Numbered from the stretch's first letter, positions 1 to 9,365 are shown. The stretch: 64,000 nucleotides of DNA from CALJFL01 sp039964455 (GCA_039964455.1 JBDVXK010000004.1:248001-312000), one strand, 5' to 3'. Notes: generated from the letters alone by a model not told the origin. Made by a program: numbers and translations.

Positions 1-177
1 GCCCCAATACACACCGGTGGCGAAGTCTCTGCCGGCGTAGGGGGAGTAAACAGTCCCGGTATATTCTGCAGCGAGTCCCGATGCGTCCTCGGGTGGGGGT
101 ATTTGTGCGTTGGCGGTGCTATTCGTAAGTGCCAGCGTGAGTGCCGCAGCCAGTGCGGTCAGGGGTCTATAAATCAT
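1..177 (-). CDS. DUF3604 family exported protein, N-terminal fragment
   Basis: The gene starts at the ATG at 175-177 and runs off the left edge, so only 59 residues are visible. The fragment begins with a clear Sec signal peptide: MIYR, a hydrophobic Leu/Ala-rich stretch, then a likely cut after residues TANA. The mature part reads EYTGTVYSPYAGRDFATGVYWG. The 'YSPYAGRDFATGVYWG' stretch matches the N-terminus of DUF3604 proteins, where it precedes a GDTHLHT metal-binding motif that would lie just outside the window. DUF3604 proteins are exported, PHP-like putative hydrolases of unknown substrate. An AGAGG-like ribosome site lies about 12 bases upstream. The family call rests on a short segment. 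Confidence 0.6.
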   Translation of the reverse strand, partial: MIYRPLTALAAALTLALTNSTANAQIPPPEDASGLAAEYTGTVYSPYAGRDFATGVYWG

Positions 178-289
178 TGGCGATAAGCCTCTGCTTGTGA
201 TGTGGGGAAGTCGCCAAACAGTGTAGTCCAATTCTGCTGATTGTCTTTGGCAGCGTGCTGTTCTGTTGCGGTGGGTCAAGAATTCGGGC

Positions 290-1360
290 TTAACGTTGGC
301 CGATGGCTGTTTTAAGTGTCTGCCGGGCCGGAAACTCGCGGGTTTCGCCCACCTGCATCACCTGAAACTCAGTCTCCGGTATGGCGTGTGATTGCAGTGC
401 CTTATTGAGGTCGATAACCGGTTGGTCGATGGCCTCGTAGGTAAGTTGAAAGGTTCCGAAGTGAATGCCGATGCTGAATTCACTGGCCAGTTCGCGGTGA
501 GCGAGGACGGCTTCTTCCGGATTCAGGTGTACATCTTTCATGAACCAGCGTGGCTCGTAGGCGCCTATGGGCAGCAGGGCCAGCGCGAAGGGCCCGTGCC
601 GGTCGCCAGCCTCTTTGAGGTGGGGGCTGTAGCCTGTGTCACCGGCGAAATACAGGTTGCCCTCGCTGGTCTTGATAACAAAAGAGCCCCAGAGCGTGGT
701 CATCTGGTCGGCCATTCCGCGGCCGGAACGGTGGCGGCATTCTGTGAACAGGAACTCTACCCCGTCCAGAGTCACGCCTTCTTCCCAGTCCAGGTCCCGA
801 TTATCACTATTGCCCAGCGTGGCCAGTAGAGGCGCGTTGCCAAGGCCAGCCAGTATGAGAGGGGGTTTTTCCTGTTTCGCAATCAGGGTTTTCAGGGTGT
901 CTTCGTCCAGATGGTCGTAGTGATTGTGACTGATCAGGATGACGTCGATAGGTGGTAGGTCCTGCAGTGCGACGCCAGGAGCATGAACGCGTTTGGGCCC
1001 AGCCCATTGAAAAGGGCTGACGCGCTCCGAGTACACCGGATCGGTCAGAATATTCAGGCCATCCACCTGAATCAGAAAGGTGGCGTGGTTGACGAAAGTC
1101 AGCGATATGCCCTCGTGCACACGGGTTCGGGGAACCTGTTGCGGCTCGATTTCTATCCAGTCAGGCCATTCCTCTGCCTTGGTCAGCGAACCCCAGCCAA
1201 GTTTCATCAGGTCTGTCAGCGATTTTTCCATGGGCTGACGGTTGCTGAAATGGGTGCCGTCGAAATGGTCAGAGGCCTGGCCCTTGAAACCGGGTGAGGA
1301 GGTGCAGCTCATAAGCAGTGGTCCAAGCAAGAGGGCCAGAAACAATCGGAAGTGATTCAT
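290..1360 (-). CDS. MBL-fold metallo-hydrolase lipoprotein (NAPE-PLD/UlaG-like)
   Basis: A 356-residue protein with a lipoprotein signal peptide ending in the lipobox LMSC (Cys19), so it is probably anchored in the envelope. The metallo-beta-lactamase metal motif HxHxDH is seen as H145-N-H147-Y-D149-H150, preceded by the family's FVNHATFLIQ and LTDPVYSERVSPF segments. These are typical of the branch that includes NAPE-hydrolysing phospholipase D and UlaG-like enzymes. Later segments GDTGYSPH and IGIHFGTFQL supply further metal ligands. I chose the ATG at 1358-1360 because a good AAGGA ribosome site precedes it and a signal peptide follows. A longer reading frame would add 37 residues that hide the signal. 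The substrate is unknown; a phosphodiester or lactone bond is plausible. Confidence 0.85.
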   Translation of the reverse strand: MNHFRLFLALLLGPLLMSCTSSPGFKGQASDHFDGTHFSNRQPMEKSLTDLMKLGWGSLTKAEEWPDWIEIEPQQVPRTRVHEGISLTFVNHATFLIQVDGLNILTDPVYSERVSPFQWAGPKRVHAPGVALQDLPPIDVILISHNHYDHLDEDTLKTLIAKQEKPPLILAGLGNAPLLATLGNSDNRDLDWEEGVTLDGVEFLFTECRHRSGRGMADQMTTLWGSFVIKTSEGNLYFAGDTGYSPHLKEAGDRHGPFALALLPIGAYEPRWFMKDVHLNPEEAVLAHRELASEFSIGIHFGTFQLTYEAIDQPVIDLNKALQSHAIPETEFQVMQVGETREFPARQTLKTAIGQR

Positions 1361-1497
1361 ACAGTCCTTACGTCCACCTAAACTGCCCGGATCATTACAC
1401 CAATGCCGGCGTGCGCCTGTTACTATCTGCGCGGCGCGGAAGTCATCCGGTTTGATGCCCACAGGGTACAATAATTCGATGAAGCAACATTGCGGGA

Positions 1498-1698
1498 ATG
1501 GACGTGGAATCCGTTTTAACAGAACAAGAAATATATTGCCCCTACTGCGGTGAGCAAATAGTGGTATTGGTGGATCCCGGGGACGCAGGCTCCACGTATG
1601 TAGAAGACTGTCAGGTGTGTTGTCGGCCCATCGTATTGGCGCCGGTTTCAGAGCCGTCGGGCGAGCTTACGCTGCACGTAAAACACGAGGATGATTGA
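1498..1698 (+). CDS. CPXCG-motif cysteine-rich small protein
   Basis: This 66-residue protein has CPYCG near residues 14-18 and CQVCCRPI near residues 38-45. These two Cys pairs resemble a zinc ribbon, and the pattern matches the small CPXCG-motif family (Cys_rich_CPXG). The function of the family is unknown. The stop codon overlaps the TTG start of the following ABC-transporter lipoprotein, so the two may be translationally coupled. Members of this family are often found alone beside unrelated genes, so the link to transport may be accidental. Confidence 0.85.
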   Translation: MDVESVLTEQEIYCPYCGEQIVVLVDPGDAGSTYVEDCQVCCRPIVLAPVSEPSGELTLHVKHEDD

Positions 1699-3866
1699 AG
1701 ATAGTGCGAATTTCTGCAGCTGGTAAGAGGTGGCCTTACATTTACGCCATTGCCCTTTTGCTAACGGGCTGTGGTGAGGCGCCTTGGAACAACCCCCATC
1801 CTCCGCAGCCTGAAGGTGAGGCTGTCTACCAGTCGGTGATGAGTCGACCGCCCAAACATCTCGACCCGGCGCTGTCTTACGCCACCGACGAAAGCCTTTT
1901 TCTCATGCAAATCTATGAGCCGCCACTGGGCTATCACTTCCTGAAACGCCCCTACGAGCTTATTGCTTTGGGCGTTCGAGAATTGCCTGAAGTGATCTAT
2001 CTGGACGCCAACGGCGAAACGGTGCCAGAGGGCAGTGAAAACGTGGCTTTTACCCGTTACACACTGCAGGTGCGAGAAGATGCGCACTATCAGCCCCATC
2101 CGGCGTTTGCCACAAATGCCGACGGTGAGCCACGTTATCTCTTTAGCGACATCGCGCAGGGCTCAAGCTACCGCGGTATGGATGATTTTACTGAGGCCTC
2201 GTCGAGGCCGGTACTAGCCAGTGACTACGCCTATGGCATAAAGCGCCTGGCAGACCCGGAGTTGGGCTCGCCCATGCTGGGCATGATGTCTCGATATATT
2301 GTTGGTATGCAGGATTTTTCCGACGCGGTGGGCGAGGTCGATCGGGCGGGTTGGCTGAATCTTGACGACTACTCCTTCGATGGTCTGCGCGTCATCGATG
2401 ACCATAGGCTGCAAATCACTATCAATGGCGTTTACCCGCAGTTTGAGTTCTGGCTTGCCATGCACTTCTTTGCGCCAGTTCCGCCAGAGGCGGATCGTTT
2501 CTATCACAACCCGGGTTTTGAGGAGCGTAATCTCACGCTGGACTGGTGGCCGGTAGGCAGCGGTCCGTACATGATGGTCAAGAACAACCCGAATAGCGAA
2601 ATCGTGCTGCAGCGTAACCCGAATTTCCGCGCTGATTATTATCCTGATGACGGTGCACCGGGCGATGCCGAGGCAGGGCTGCTGGATGATGCGGGTAAAC
2701 GCCTGCCATTTATCGACAGGGCCGTGTTTACGATTGAAAAGGAAGTCCTGCCACTGTGGACCAAGTTCCTGCAGGGCTACTACGATCGCTCCGGAGAGGT
2801 GCATGCGAATACTACCGGGTTTTTCGACCAGGCTTTCGTTGTAGGGCCTGACGGTCTGGAGATGTCTGGCGATATTGCAGATCGGGAAATCACCATGACG
2901 CCAGATGTAAAGCCGGGTATTTACTACTACGGCTTTAATATGCGTGACCCTGTGGTGGGCGGTTACACCGAAGACAAGCGTAAATTGCGTCAGGCGCTGC
3001 AAATTGCTTACAACATGGAAGAATATCTGGCGATTTTTTCCAAGGGTAATGGCGTTTCCGCACAGACTCCGATTCCCCCGGGTATCCCGGGACATCTTGA
3101 GGGGGAGGCTGGCATCAACCCCTATGTTTACGATTGGGTAGACGGCGCGCCGCGACGCAAGTCTATCGAATATGCTCGCCAGTTAATGACGGAGGCCGGA
3201 TATCCCAACGGGCGCGATGCCGAGACCGGTGAGCCGCTGAAGATATTTCTGGATGTGCAGTCGCAGGCTATTGGCACCACGTCCATGAACTGGATGAAGC
3301 GTACATTCGAGCCATTGGGCGTGCAGGTTGAGTTCAGACCGGCGGACTGGAATCGAACGCGAGAAAAGCTGTTAACCGGAAACAGCCAGATTTATTCCTA
3401 CGGCTGGTTGGCAGATTACCCGGACCCGGAAAACTTTTTGTTCCTGTTGTACGGCCCCGAGAGTCCTCTGGTGTGTAAATGCGACGGTTCCAATAACTCC
3501 AACTACGAGAATGCGGAATACGATGCCCTGTTTGCCAAAATGCGACTGTTACATCCGGGGCCGGAGCGGGCCGCTCTGGTCGCGCAAATGGTCGAGTTTT
3601 TCCGCCGGGACGCCGTTTGGCTGAATGCCTATTTCCCCAAGGAAATCTATCTGAACAATAGTTGGGTCTATAACACCAAACGCCACGGTATTTCCAAAGG
3701 TACCCTCAAGTACCTGCGGTTGGATACAGAGAAAAGAGCCCGGAAGCAGGCGCAGTGGAACGATCCGGTAATTTGGCCACTGTTTGCCGGCGGCCTGTTA
3801 GTAGCCGCCATGATCCTCCCCGGGGTGACCGCTTATCGGCGGCGCCAGAACCAGACCGCACGCTAG
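1695..3866 (+). CDS. Peptide ABC transporter substrate-binding lipoprotein
   Basis: A 723-residue family 5 (SBP_bac_5) periplasmic binding protein, expected to present peptides to the permeases encoded next. The start is TTG, overlapping the previous stop by two bases. A signal sequence ends at lipobox LTGC (Cys26). Family hallmarks include PKHLDPALSYATDESLFLMQIYEPPLGYH near the N-terminus, GSGPYMM and, further on, SYGWLADYPDPENFLFLLYG. It is longer than the usual 500-600 residues. The last 30 residues carry a hydrophobic stretch (WPLFAGGLLVAAMILPGVTAY) followed by RRRQ, a probable C-terminal membrane anchor. Such double anchoring is unusual for a binding lipoprotein. The order with two permeases and a fused ATPase resembles yejABEF. 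Confidence 0.9.
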   Translation: MKIVRISAAGKRWPYIYAIALLLTGCGEAPWNNPHPPQPEGEAVYQSVMSRPPKHLDPALSYATDESLFLMQIYEPPLGYHFLKRPYELIALGVRELPEVIYLDANGETVPEGSENVAFTRYTLQVREDAHYQPHPAFATNADGEPRYLFSDIAQGSSYRGMDDFTEASSRPVLASDYAYGIKRLADPELGSPMLGMMSRYIVGMQDFSDAVGEVDRAGWLNLDDYSFDGLRVIDDHRLQITINGVYPQFEFWLAMHFFAPVPPEADRFYHNPGFEERNLTLDWWPVGSGPYMMVKNNPNSEIVLQRNPNFRADYYPDDGAPGDAEAGLLDDAGKRLPFIDRAVFTIEKEVLPLWTKFLQGYYDRSGEVHANTTGFFDQAFVVGPDGLEMSGDIADREITMTPDVKPGIYYYGFNMRDPVVGGYTEDKRKLRQALQIAYNMEEYLAIFSKGNGVSAQTPIPPGIPGHLEGEAGINPYVYDWVDGAPRRKSIEYARQLMTEAGYPNGRDAETGEPLKIFLDVQSQAIGTTSMNWMKRTFEPLGVQVEFRPADWNRTREKLLTGNSQIYSYGWLADYPDPENFLFLLYGPESPLVCKCDGSNNSNYENAEYDALFAKMRLLHPGPERAALVAQMVEFFRRDAVWLNAYFPKEIYLNNSWVYNTKRHGISKGTLKYLRLDTEKRARKQAQWNDPVIWPLFAGGLLVAAMILPGVTAYRRRQNQTAR

Positions 3867-3875
3867 GACGAATTG

Positions 3876-4853
3876 ATGTTTGCCTACATTATCCGCCGCC
3901 TGTTGTATGCCATTCCTATCCTGATAGGGGTCAACCTGCTGACGTTTGCCCTGTTTTTTGTGGTGAACTCGCCCGACGACATGGCGGCGTCGCAGCTGGG
4001 TGAAAAATATGTCACCCCCGAGGCGATAGCGGGCTGGAAGCGCAAGAATGGCTATGACAAACCTCTCTTTGTTAATGACGATATGACGGGGCTAAGTTCG
4101 CTGACGGAGACGATTTTCTTCACCAAGTCTGTTCGCCTCTTCGCTTTCGACTTCGGTCGCTCCGAGAGTGGCAGGGATATCACGACGGATGTTTCCACGC
4201 GCATGTGGCCCAGCCTCGCTGTTGCGCTGCCGACATTTATCGTGGGTATAGGTGTGAATATCAGCGTGGCGCTGATGGTGGTGATGTTTCACGGCACCCG
4301 GCTTGATCGCTGGGCGGTGTTTGTTTTTGTGGCACTGATGTCCATCTCCTATCTCTTTTACATTATTGGCGGACAGTATCTGGTCGCCAAAACCTGGCAA
4401 CTGGTACCCATCTCTGGCTTTAGTGCCAGCGCAGAACCGTGGAAGTTCCTCATTCTGCCGGTGCTGGTGGGGGTGGTAGCAGGAATCGGTACGGGCGCGC
4501 GTTGGTACAGGACCCTGTTTCTGGAGGAGTCCACCCAGGACTATGTGCGAACTGCCCGAGCCAAAGGCTGCTCGGAATTGGCCATCCTGTTCCGCCATAT
4601 ATTGCCCAATGCGCTCATTCCCATTCTTACCGGGGTCGTCGTAGTGATACCGGCGCTGTTCATGGGCAGCCTGCTGATAGAGTCATTTTTCGGTATCCCC
4701 GGATTGGGCAGTTATATGCTCGATGCAATCAACTCACAGGACTTTGCAATCGTCCGCAGCATGGTTTTCATCGGCTCTATTCTTTATATCATCGGGCTGA
4801 TCCTTACCGATATTTCCTATACCTGGGCTGACCCCCGGGTGCGGCTGAACTGA
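3876..4853 (+). CDS. Peptide ABC transporter permease (OppB/YejB-like)
   Basis: A 325-residue inner-membrane permease of the binding-protein-dependent family. It opens with the typical FAYIIRRLLYAIPILIGVNLLTF helix and has about six membrane segments. The cytoplasmic EAA loop reads DYVRTARAKGCSELAILFRHILPNALIPI, the contact point for the ATPase. I chose the ATG at 3876 because AGGA at 3865-3868 lies seven bases upstream; a TTG one codon earlier is the alternative. It starts nine bases after the binding-protein gene and is clearly in the same operon. Confidence 0.92.
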   Translation: MFAYIIRRLLYAIPILIGVNLLTFALFFVVNSPDDMAASQLGEKYVTPEAIAGWKRKNGYDKPLFVNDDMTGLSSLTETIFFTKSVRLFAFDFGRSESGRDITTDVSTRMWPSLAVALPTFIVGIGVNISVALMVVMFHGTRLDRWAVFVFVALMSISYLFYIIGGQYLVAKTWQLVPISGFSASAEPWKFLILPVLVGVVAGIGTGARWYRTLFLEESTQDYVRTARAKGCSELAILFRHILPNALIPILTGVVVVIPALFMGSLLIESFFGIPGLGSYMLDAINSQDFAIVRSMVFIGSILYIIGLILTDISYTWADPRVRLN

Positions 4854-4865
4854 GGCGCGCGGCCA

Positions 4866-6236
4866 ATGAAACCTGTTGTGCTTTGGTCCGATGCGCTGGT
4901 CTATCTGCTGGTGATAGCGCTGGTTACATTCTTCTATATTTTGCGACGCGACCCTCAAATCCGGGAGCGGTGGCAGCAGGTATTTTCATCCACCCTGGGC
5001 ATGGTGGCGTTCACCATCATCCTTACCTACGTGTTGGTGGCGCTGCTCGATTCCCTGCACTTCAGGCGTGAGTTACCCCCGCCGGAGGGTCTGGTCACCA
5101 ACGAAATATTTTATGACAACAAGGTTACCAGTGTGCTGGACGTGGCACTGGATGGGATGGGCGACCGTTTTGAGCGGACCTATTCCGCACCGTTCGCCCT
5201 TAAGTCTTTTGCCAAACAGAATATGAAAGACGCACAGGGCCGTGATATTCGAGACTATCCACCGCTTAACCACGCGGGGCAACATCTTGCTGATCCAGCC
5301 GATCGCTGGTCCGACGTGGCGCAGAAGTCGGTAGTGGCAATTCTGTCTGGCCTGCTGCTTGCCGCTCTGATTGTATTGCCGCAGTGGTGGTTTCTGCGAC
5401 GCAGCCCATTGCCCTGGTATGCGTCCTGGGCAACGCAGGCCGTTATCGTTACGGCGGGGGCCTGGCTGGTAGGTATCAGCCACTACTATCATGTGCTTGG
5501 TACCGACCTTGGCGGTGCTGATGTCCTCTACCAGAGCCTCAAGGGCGTTCGGACCGGCGTTTTGCTGGGGACTCTGGCCACGTTGATCATGTTGCCGATT
5601 GCGGTGACCCTTGGCGTGATGGCGGGTTACTTCAAGGGCTGGGTGGATGATGTGGTGCAGTACCTCTACACCACACTGAGCTCTATCCCCGGCATTCTTC
5701 TGATCGCCGCTTCGGTTTTGCTCTTTCAGGTGTACATCGATATCAACCCCGACTTCTTTTCGCTGGGCATAGAGAAGGCCGACGCGCGCTTTATTGCGCT
5801 GTGTTTCATTCTCGGTGTGACCAGTTGGTCCACCTTGTGCCGTCTGATTCGTGCCGAAACCCTGAAGATTAGTCAGCTAGGTTATGTGCAGGCAGCCCAT
5901 GCCTTTGGCGTCAGCCATACGCGTATATTGGGCAGGCATATTGTGCCCAATGTGGTTCACATCATTCTTATTACCTTTGTGCTGGACTTCAGTGCGCTGG
6001 TGCTGGCTGAGGCAGTGTTGTCTTACATAGGCGTTGGTATTGACCCGTCTATGGGTAGTTGGGGAAATATGATTAACGGTGCGCGTGCTGAGTTATCGCG
6101 AGAACCCGCGGTATGGTGGACGCTGACCGGCGCCTTCTTCTTCATGTTTACTATTGTGCTGGCAGCCAATCTCTTTTCCGATCTGGTACGCGATGCCTTT
6201 GACCCTCGCACCAATGTTCAGAGGGCCGAGGCATGA
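4866..6236 (+). CDS. Peptide ABC transporter permease (OppC/YejE-like), extended
   Basis: The second permease of the importer, 456 residues against about 300-350 for usual OppC/YejE proteins. Residues 1 to about 200 form an extra region with two N-terminal helices, a soluble loop rich in charged residues (with KSFAKQNMKDAQGRDIRDYPP), and two more helices. The conserved permease core follows from LYQSLKGVRTGVLLGTLATL, with the EAA loop YVQAAHAFGVSHTRILGRHIVPN. The extension contains the family's ALKSFAKQN-type segment seen in other OppC_N proteins. The stop overlaps the next start as ATGA. Confidence 0.9.
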   Translation: MKPVVLWSDALVYLLVIALVTFFYILRRDPQIRERWQQVFSSTLGMVAFTIILTYVLVALLDSLHFRRELPPPEGLVTNEIFYDNKVTSVLDVALDGMGDRFERTYSAPFALKSFAKQNMKDAQGRDIRDYPPLNHAGQHLADPADRWSDVAQKSVVAILSGLLLAALIVLPQWWFLRRSPLPWYASWATQAVIVTAGAWLVGISHYYHVLGTDLGGADVLYQSLKGVRTGVLLGTLATLIMLPIAVTLGVMAGYFKGWVDDVVQYLYTTLSSIPGILLIAASVLLFQVYIDINPDFFSLGIEKADARFIALCFILGVTSWSTLCRLIRAETLKISQLGYVQAAHAFGVSHTRILGRHIVPNVVHIILITFVLDFSALVLAEAVLSYIGVGIDPSMGSWGNMINGARAELSREPAVWWTLTGAFFFMFTIVLAANLFSDLVRDAFDPRTNVQRAEA

Positions 6237-7846
6237 GCAGTAACCAGCTATCAGGCACTGTCTGTATGAAGGTAAACAATCTTTGTGTTGAGGTTGTAAG
6301 TTCCGGGGAGCCGATTCTCAAAGATGTGTCTTTTGAACTGAAAGCGGGTGAAATTTTTGCGCTAGTGGGCGAGTCCGGATCCGGTAAATCGGTGACCTCG
6401 TTAGCTGCTATGCGGCTGCTGCCCGAGGCCTTAAGTATTACGGCGGGTGAGGTTTCGGTGGAAGGGCAGGACCTGTTTGCGCTGCCAGAATCGAGAATGC
6501 AGACCGTCCGTGGCAGACAGGTCGCAATGATTTTCCAGAACGCCATGACAGCGCTCAACCCCGTGCAAACTGTGGGCGATCAGGTAGCCGAAACATTACG
6601 GCTGCATACCAGTCTGAATGGTTCTGCCTTGCGGCGCCGGGTAGCGCATCTGTTTGAGGAAGTCGGGATTCCCGAGCCTGAACAGCGTTATGAGTTTTAT
6701 CCACACCAGCTGTCTGGCGGCCAGCAGCAGCGTGTAATGATTGCCATGGCATTGGCCTGTGAGCCAGATGTGCTGATTGCCGATGAGCCTACCACCGCAC
6801 TTGATGTGACTATTCAGGAGCAGGTACTGGAGTTGATCAGGGAGCTAACCCGCTCGCGGCAACTTGCAGTGCTGTTAATTACCCATGATATGGGCGTGGT
6901 CAAACACACGGCTGATGAGGTTGGTGTGATGTATCGCGGCGAGATAATCGAGCGCGCGACGGTTGATGCGTTCTTCCATGCGCCTCGAGAGGAATACAGC
7001 CGTCAATTGATTGCGGCTCTGCCAGACCTGACCCAATTCCGCAGTGCGCGCAGCGTTGATCCGTTACTGGAGTTAACCGATGTCAAAGTGCACTTTCCCA
7101 TTCGACGGGGAGTGTTGCAGCGGGTGGTTGACCATACCCGTGCAGTGGACGGTGTGTCGCTGACGATTGGTCATGGTGAGACTTACGCGCTGGTCGGCGA
7201 ATCGGGGAGCGGAAAGTCAACACTGGGCAGGGCGATACTTAATCTGGAAGACACCGCAGCCGGTACCATTCGCTTCAACGGAATAACGCTTAACACCCTG
7301 TCGCGTAAGGCGATGCTGCCCTACAGAAAACGCATACAGGTAATTTTCCAGAATCCCTATTCATCCATGAACCCCAGGCTGACCGTGGGTGAAATTATCG
7401 CCGAGGGTATGATTAGTCTGGGAGTGTCTAGCTCGCCCGCACAGCGCAGTGAGCGCGTTGCTAAGCTGCTGCAACGTGTACAGATGTTGCCTGAGCACGC
7501 CAGCCGCTATCCGCACGAGTTTTCCGGTGGGCAGTTGCAGCGTATCGCCATCGCCCGGGCTTTGGCGGTAGAGCCGGAATTGATTATCTGTGATGAGCCT
7601 ACCAGTGCGCTTGATGTTTCCATCCGGGCCGAGGTGCTGGAGTTGCTTCAGGATCTGCAGCGAGAGGATGGCGTATCCTATCTGTTTATCACCCACGATC
7701 TGTCTATTGTGCCGACACTTGCCGATCATGTGGGGGTGATGCAGTACGGTAAATTGGTGGAGCAGGGCAGTACCGAACAGATACTCACACAGCCGCAACA
7801 CCCTTATACGCAGGCGCTTTTGGCCTCAGTGCCGCGGGTCGACTGA
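6233..7846 (+). CDS. Fused double ABC ATPase of peptide importer (YejF-like)
   Basis: A 537-residue protein with two complete nucleotide-binding domains in tandem, as in YejF and GsiA. The first has Walker A GESGSGKS at 46-53, signature LSGGQQQR at 160-167 and Walker B VLIADEPTTALD. The second has Walker A GESGSGKS at 322-329, signature FSGGQLQR, and Walker B IICDEPTSALD. An oligopeptide-transporter C-terminal segment follows the first domain. One protein therefore supplies both ATPase subunits needed by the two permeases. The ATG overlaps the upstream stop. It is the last gene of the 1498-7846 operon; the next gene converges on it. Confidence 0.93.
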   Translation: MSSNQLSGTVCMKVNNLCVEVVSSGEPILKDVSFELKAGEIFALVGESGSGKSVTSLAAMRLLPEALSITAGEVSVEGQDLFALPESRMQTVRGRQVAMIFQNAMTALNPVQTVGDQVAETLRLHTSLNGSALRRRVAHLFEEVGIPEPEQRYEFYPHQLSGGQQQRVMIAMALACEPDVLIADEPTTALDVTIQEQVLELIRELTRSRQLAVLLITHDMGVVKHTADEVGVMYRGEIIERATVDAFFHAPREEYSRQLIAALPDLTQFRSARSVDPLLELTDVKVHFPIRRGVLQRVVDHTRAVDGVSLTIGHGETYALVGESGSGKSTLGRAILNLEDTAAGTIRFNGITLNTLSRKAMLPYRKRIQVIFQNPYSSMNPRLTVGEIIAEGMISLGVSSSPAQRSERVAKLLQRVQMLPEHASRYPHEFSGGQLQRIAIARALAVEPELIICDEPTSALDVSIRAEVLELLQDLQREDGVSYLFITHDLSIVPTLADHVGVMQYGKLVEQGSTEQILTQPQHPYTQALLASVPRVD

Positions 7847-7853
7847 CTCCGCC

Positions 7854-8390
7854 TCAGCTTTTGCAGGGGCTGACTCCCTCTACCTCTTCCTGATAGGTGT
7901 TTTTCTGGCCACGGGCGCCGGCGTAAAACACCAGCAGCTCTACGGGGCCTTCCAATACCGTCCCGCGATGCAGCGTATTCATCGCCTCGCTAACCACATC
8001 ACCGGCTTTGAGTATGGTGCTGTCTCCATTCCTGGTGTCCACCTGCAGGCGGCCGCTGGCGATGTAGCCGAAGGTGGGCATGGGATGACAATGGTAGTCG
8101 GCCTGGTGGCCATCGGGTAGCGAGATACGAACTGCGGTGACCTCAGCGTCGCCCGCAGGATAGCTGAAGCTGCCCCCATCCCAGCTTTCGCTGGTCTGTA
8201 ACAAAATCTGGCTTCGGGGTGCATTGGAGTCTATCAGCGCCCGGGATAATTCCCTTTCCATCGCCGGGTCGTTTTCCGGATAGGGTATGGCGCCTGCATC
8301 TATGGGGCTGTCTGTAATCATGGGTCCTGCTGCGCTGGCACTGCCAGCAAATAGCAGTGCGGCAAGTAGTGTCGTTTTTTGAAGGCTCAT
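7854..8390 (-). CDS. Exported cupin-domain protein
   Basis: A 178-residue protein with an N-terminal signal peptide (MSLQKTTLLAALLFAGSASA, cut before AGP). A single cupin barrel follows. The first motif is visible as DYHCHPMPTFGYIASGRLQV and the second as LKAGDVVSEAMNTLHRGTVL, supplying His ligands for a metal. It is probably periplasmic. No enzyme class can be assigned. It is divergent from rlmA, whose start lies 56 bases away, and its end nearly meets the ABC operon. Confidence 0.75.
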   Translation of the reverse strand: MSLQKTTLLAALLFAGSASAAGPMITDSPIDAGAIPYPENDPAMERELSRALIDSNAPRSQILLQTSESWDGGSFSYPAGDAEVTAVRISLPDGHQADYHCHPMPTFGYIASGRLQVDTRNGDSTILKAGDVVSEAMNTLHRGTVLEGPVELLVFYAGARGQKNTYQEEVEGVSPCKS

Positions 8391-8446
8391 TCTGCGGTCA
8401 TCTCTGCTATGTTGGGTTGGTCTTATTTAAGCACGGCTTTCATTGT

Positions 8447-9271
8447 ATGTGGATCTGTCCTCACTGCCGACAGCAGCTGCGCTGGTCAGAAGACCGGCGC
8501 TCATTGGCTTGCCCGGAAGGTCATCAGTTTGACCGGGCCCGGGAGGGTTATGTCAACCTGCTGCCTGCCAATCGTAAACGCAGCAAGGAGCCAGGTGATG
8601 ATCGGGCCATGCTGGCGGCGCGACGGCGAGCGCTGGACGCAGGCTTTTACCAGCCATTGGCCGACGGCGTCGAGGCGTTGCTTGCTCAGATTACGGGCAT
8701 TGAAAGGGTGGTCGATCTGGGTTGTGGTGAAGGCTTTTACACGGCAGCAGTGGCCGGCGCATTTCCTGCGGCTAGCGTTTACGGTATCGATATCGCCAAA
8801 GAGGCGGTGCGATTAGCCGCCAAACGGCACGAGATGATCGACTTCGCTGTGGCCAGTGCGTTTGATGTTCCTCTGGCCGCGGGTAGCATCGATCTGGTGA
8901 CCAGTATTTTTGCCCCTGTCTCGGCTACCGAGCTGCAGCGACTCACAGCCGTTGGTGGTTACTACCTGAAGGTGGTTCCCGGGCCGCAGCACTTGTGGTC
9001 CCTGCGTCAGGCGCTCTATACCAACCCCCGACCGCATACAGCAGAACCTGTTTCCGAGCAGGGTTTCAATACGCTTGACACCCGCACGTTTGAATATCAG
9101 GTAACGCTGGATGGCGAGCGGCTGGCAGACCTTGTCGCAATGACACCGTTTGCCCACAGGGGACACCGGGAGAAACGGGATGCCTTGCTGGCAGGGCCCT
9201 CTATTACTCTGGAGATGGCTTTCGAGATGGCGATTCTACAACGTACGGGTGACGTGCAAATAAATAGATAA
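8447..9271 (+). CDS. rlmA: 23S rRNA (guanine-N1)-methyltransferase RlmA
   Basis: A 274-residue enzyme that methylates a guanine (G745 in E. coli) of 23S rRNA with S-adenosylmethionine. The N-terminal zinc site is formed by C4-x2-C7 and C22-x3-H26 (CPHC, CPEGH). The SAM-binding motif VVDLGCGEG lies at 88-96. Length agrees with E. coli RlmA (269). I chose the ATG at 8447 so that the protein starts MWICPHC like its relatives; a longer frame upstream would overlap the divergent cupin gene. Confidence 0.9.
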   Translation: MWICPHCRQQLRWSEDRRSLACPEGHQFDRAREGYVNLLPANRKRSKEPGDDRAMLAARRRALDAGFYQPLADGVEALLAQITGIERVVDLGCGEGFYTAAVAGAFPAASVYGIDIAKEAVRLAAKRHEMIDFAVASAFDVPLAAGSIDLVTSIFAPVSATELQRLTAVGGYYLKVVPGPQHLWSLRQALYTNPRPHTAEPVSEQGFNTLDTRTFEYQVTLDGERLADLVAMTPFAHRGHREKRDALLAGPSITLEMAFEMAILQRTGDVQINR

Positions 9272-9365
9272 AAACTATTAAAACTATAAATAAATACGAT
9301 TTTAACTATTTAATTGCTGGCCGTATTATAGATCCCGTATTCGAAAAACACCTTAGGAGAAAGTA

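Noticed and set aside
2214..3095. 293-codon minus-strand frame
   Set aside because: It lies wholly within and opposite the well-supported peptide-binding lipoprotein gene.
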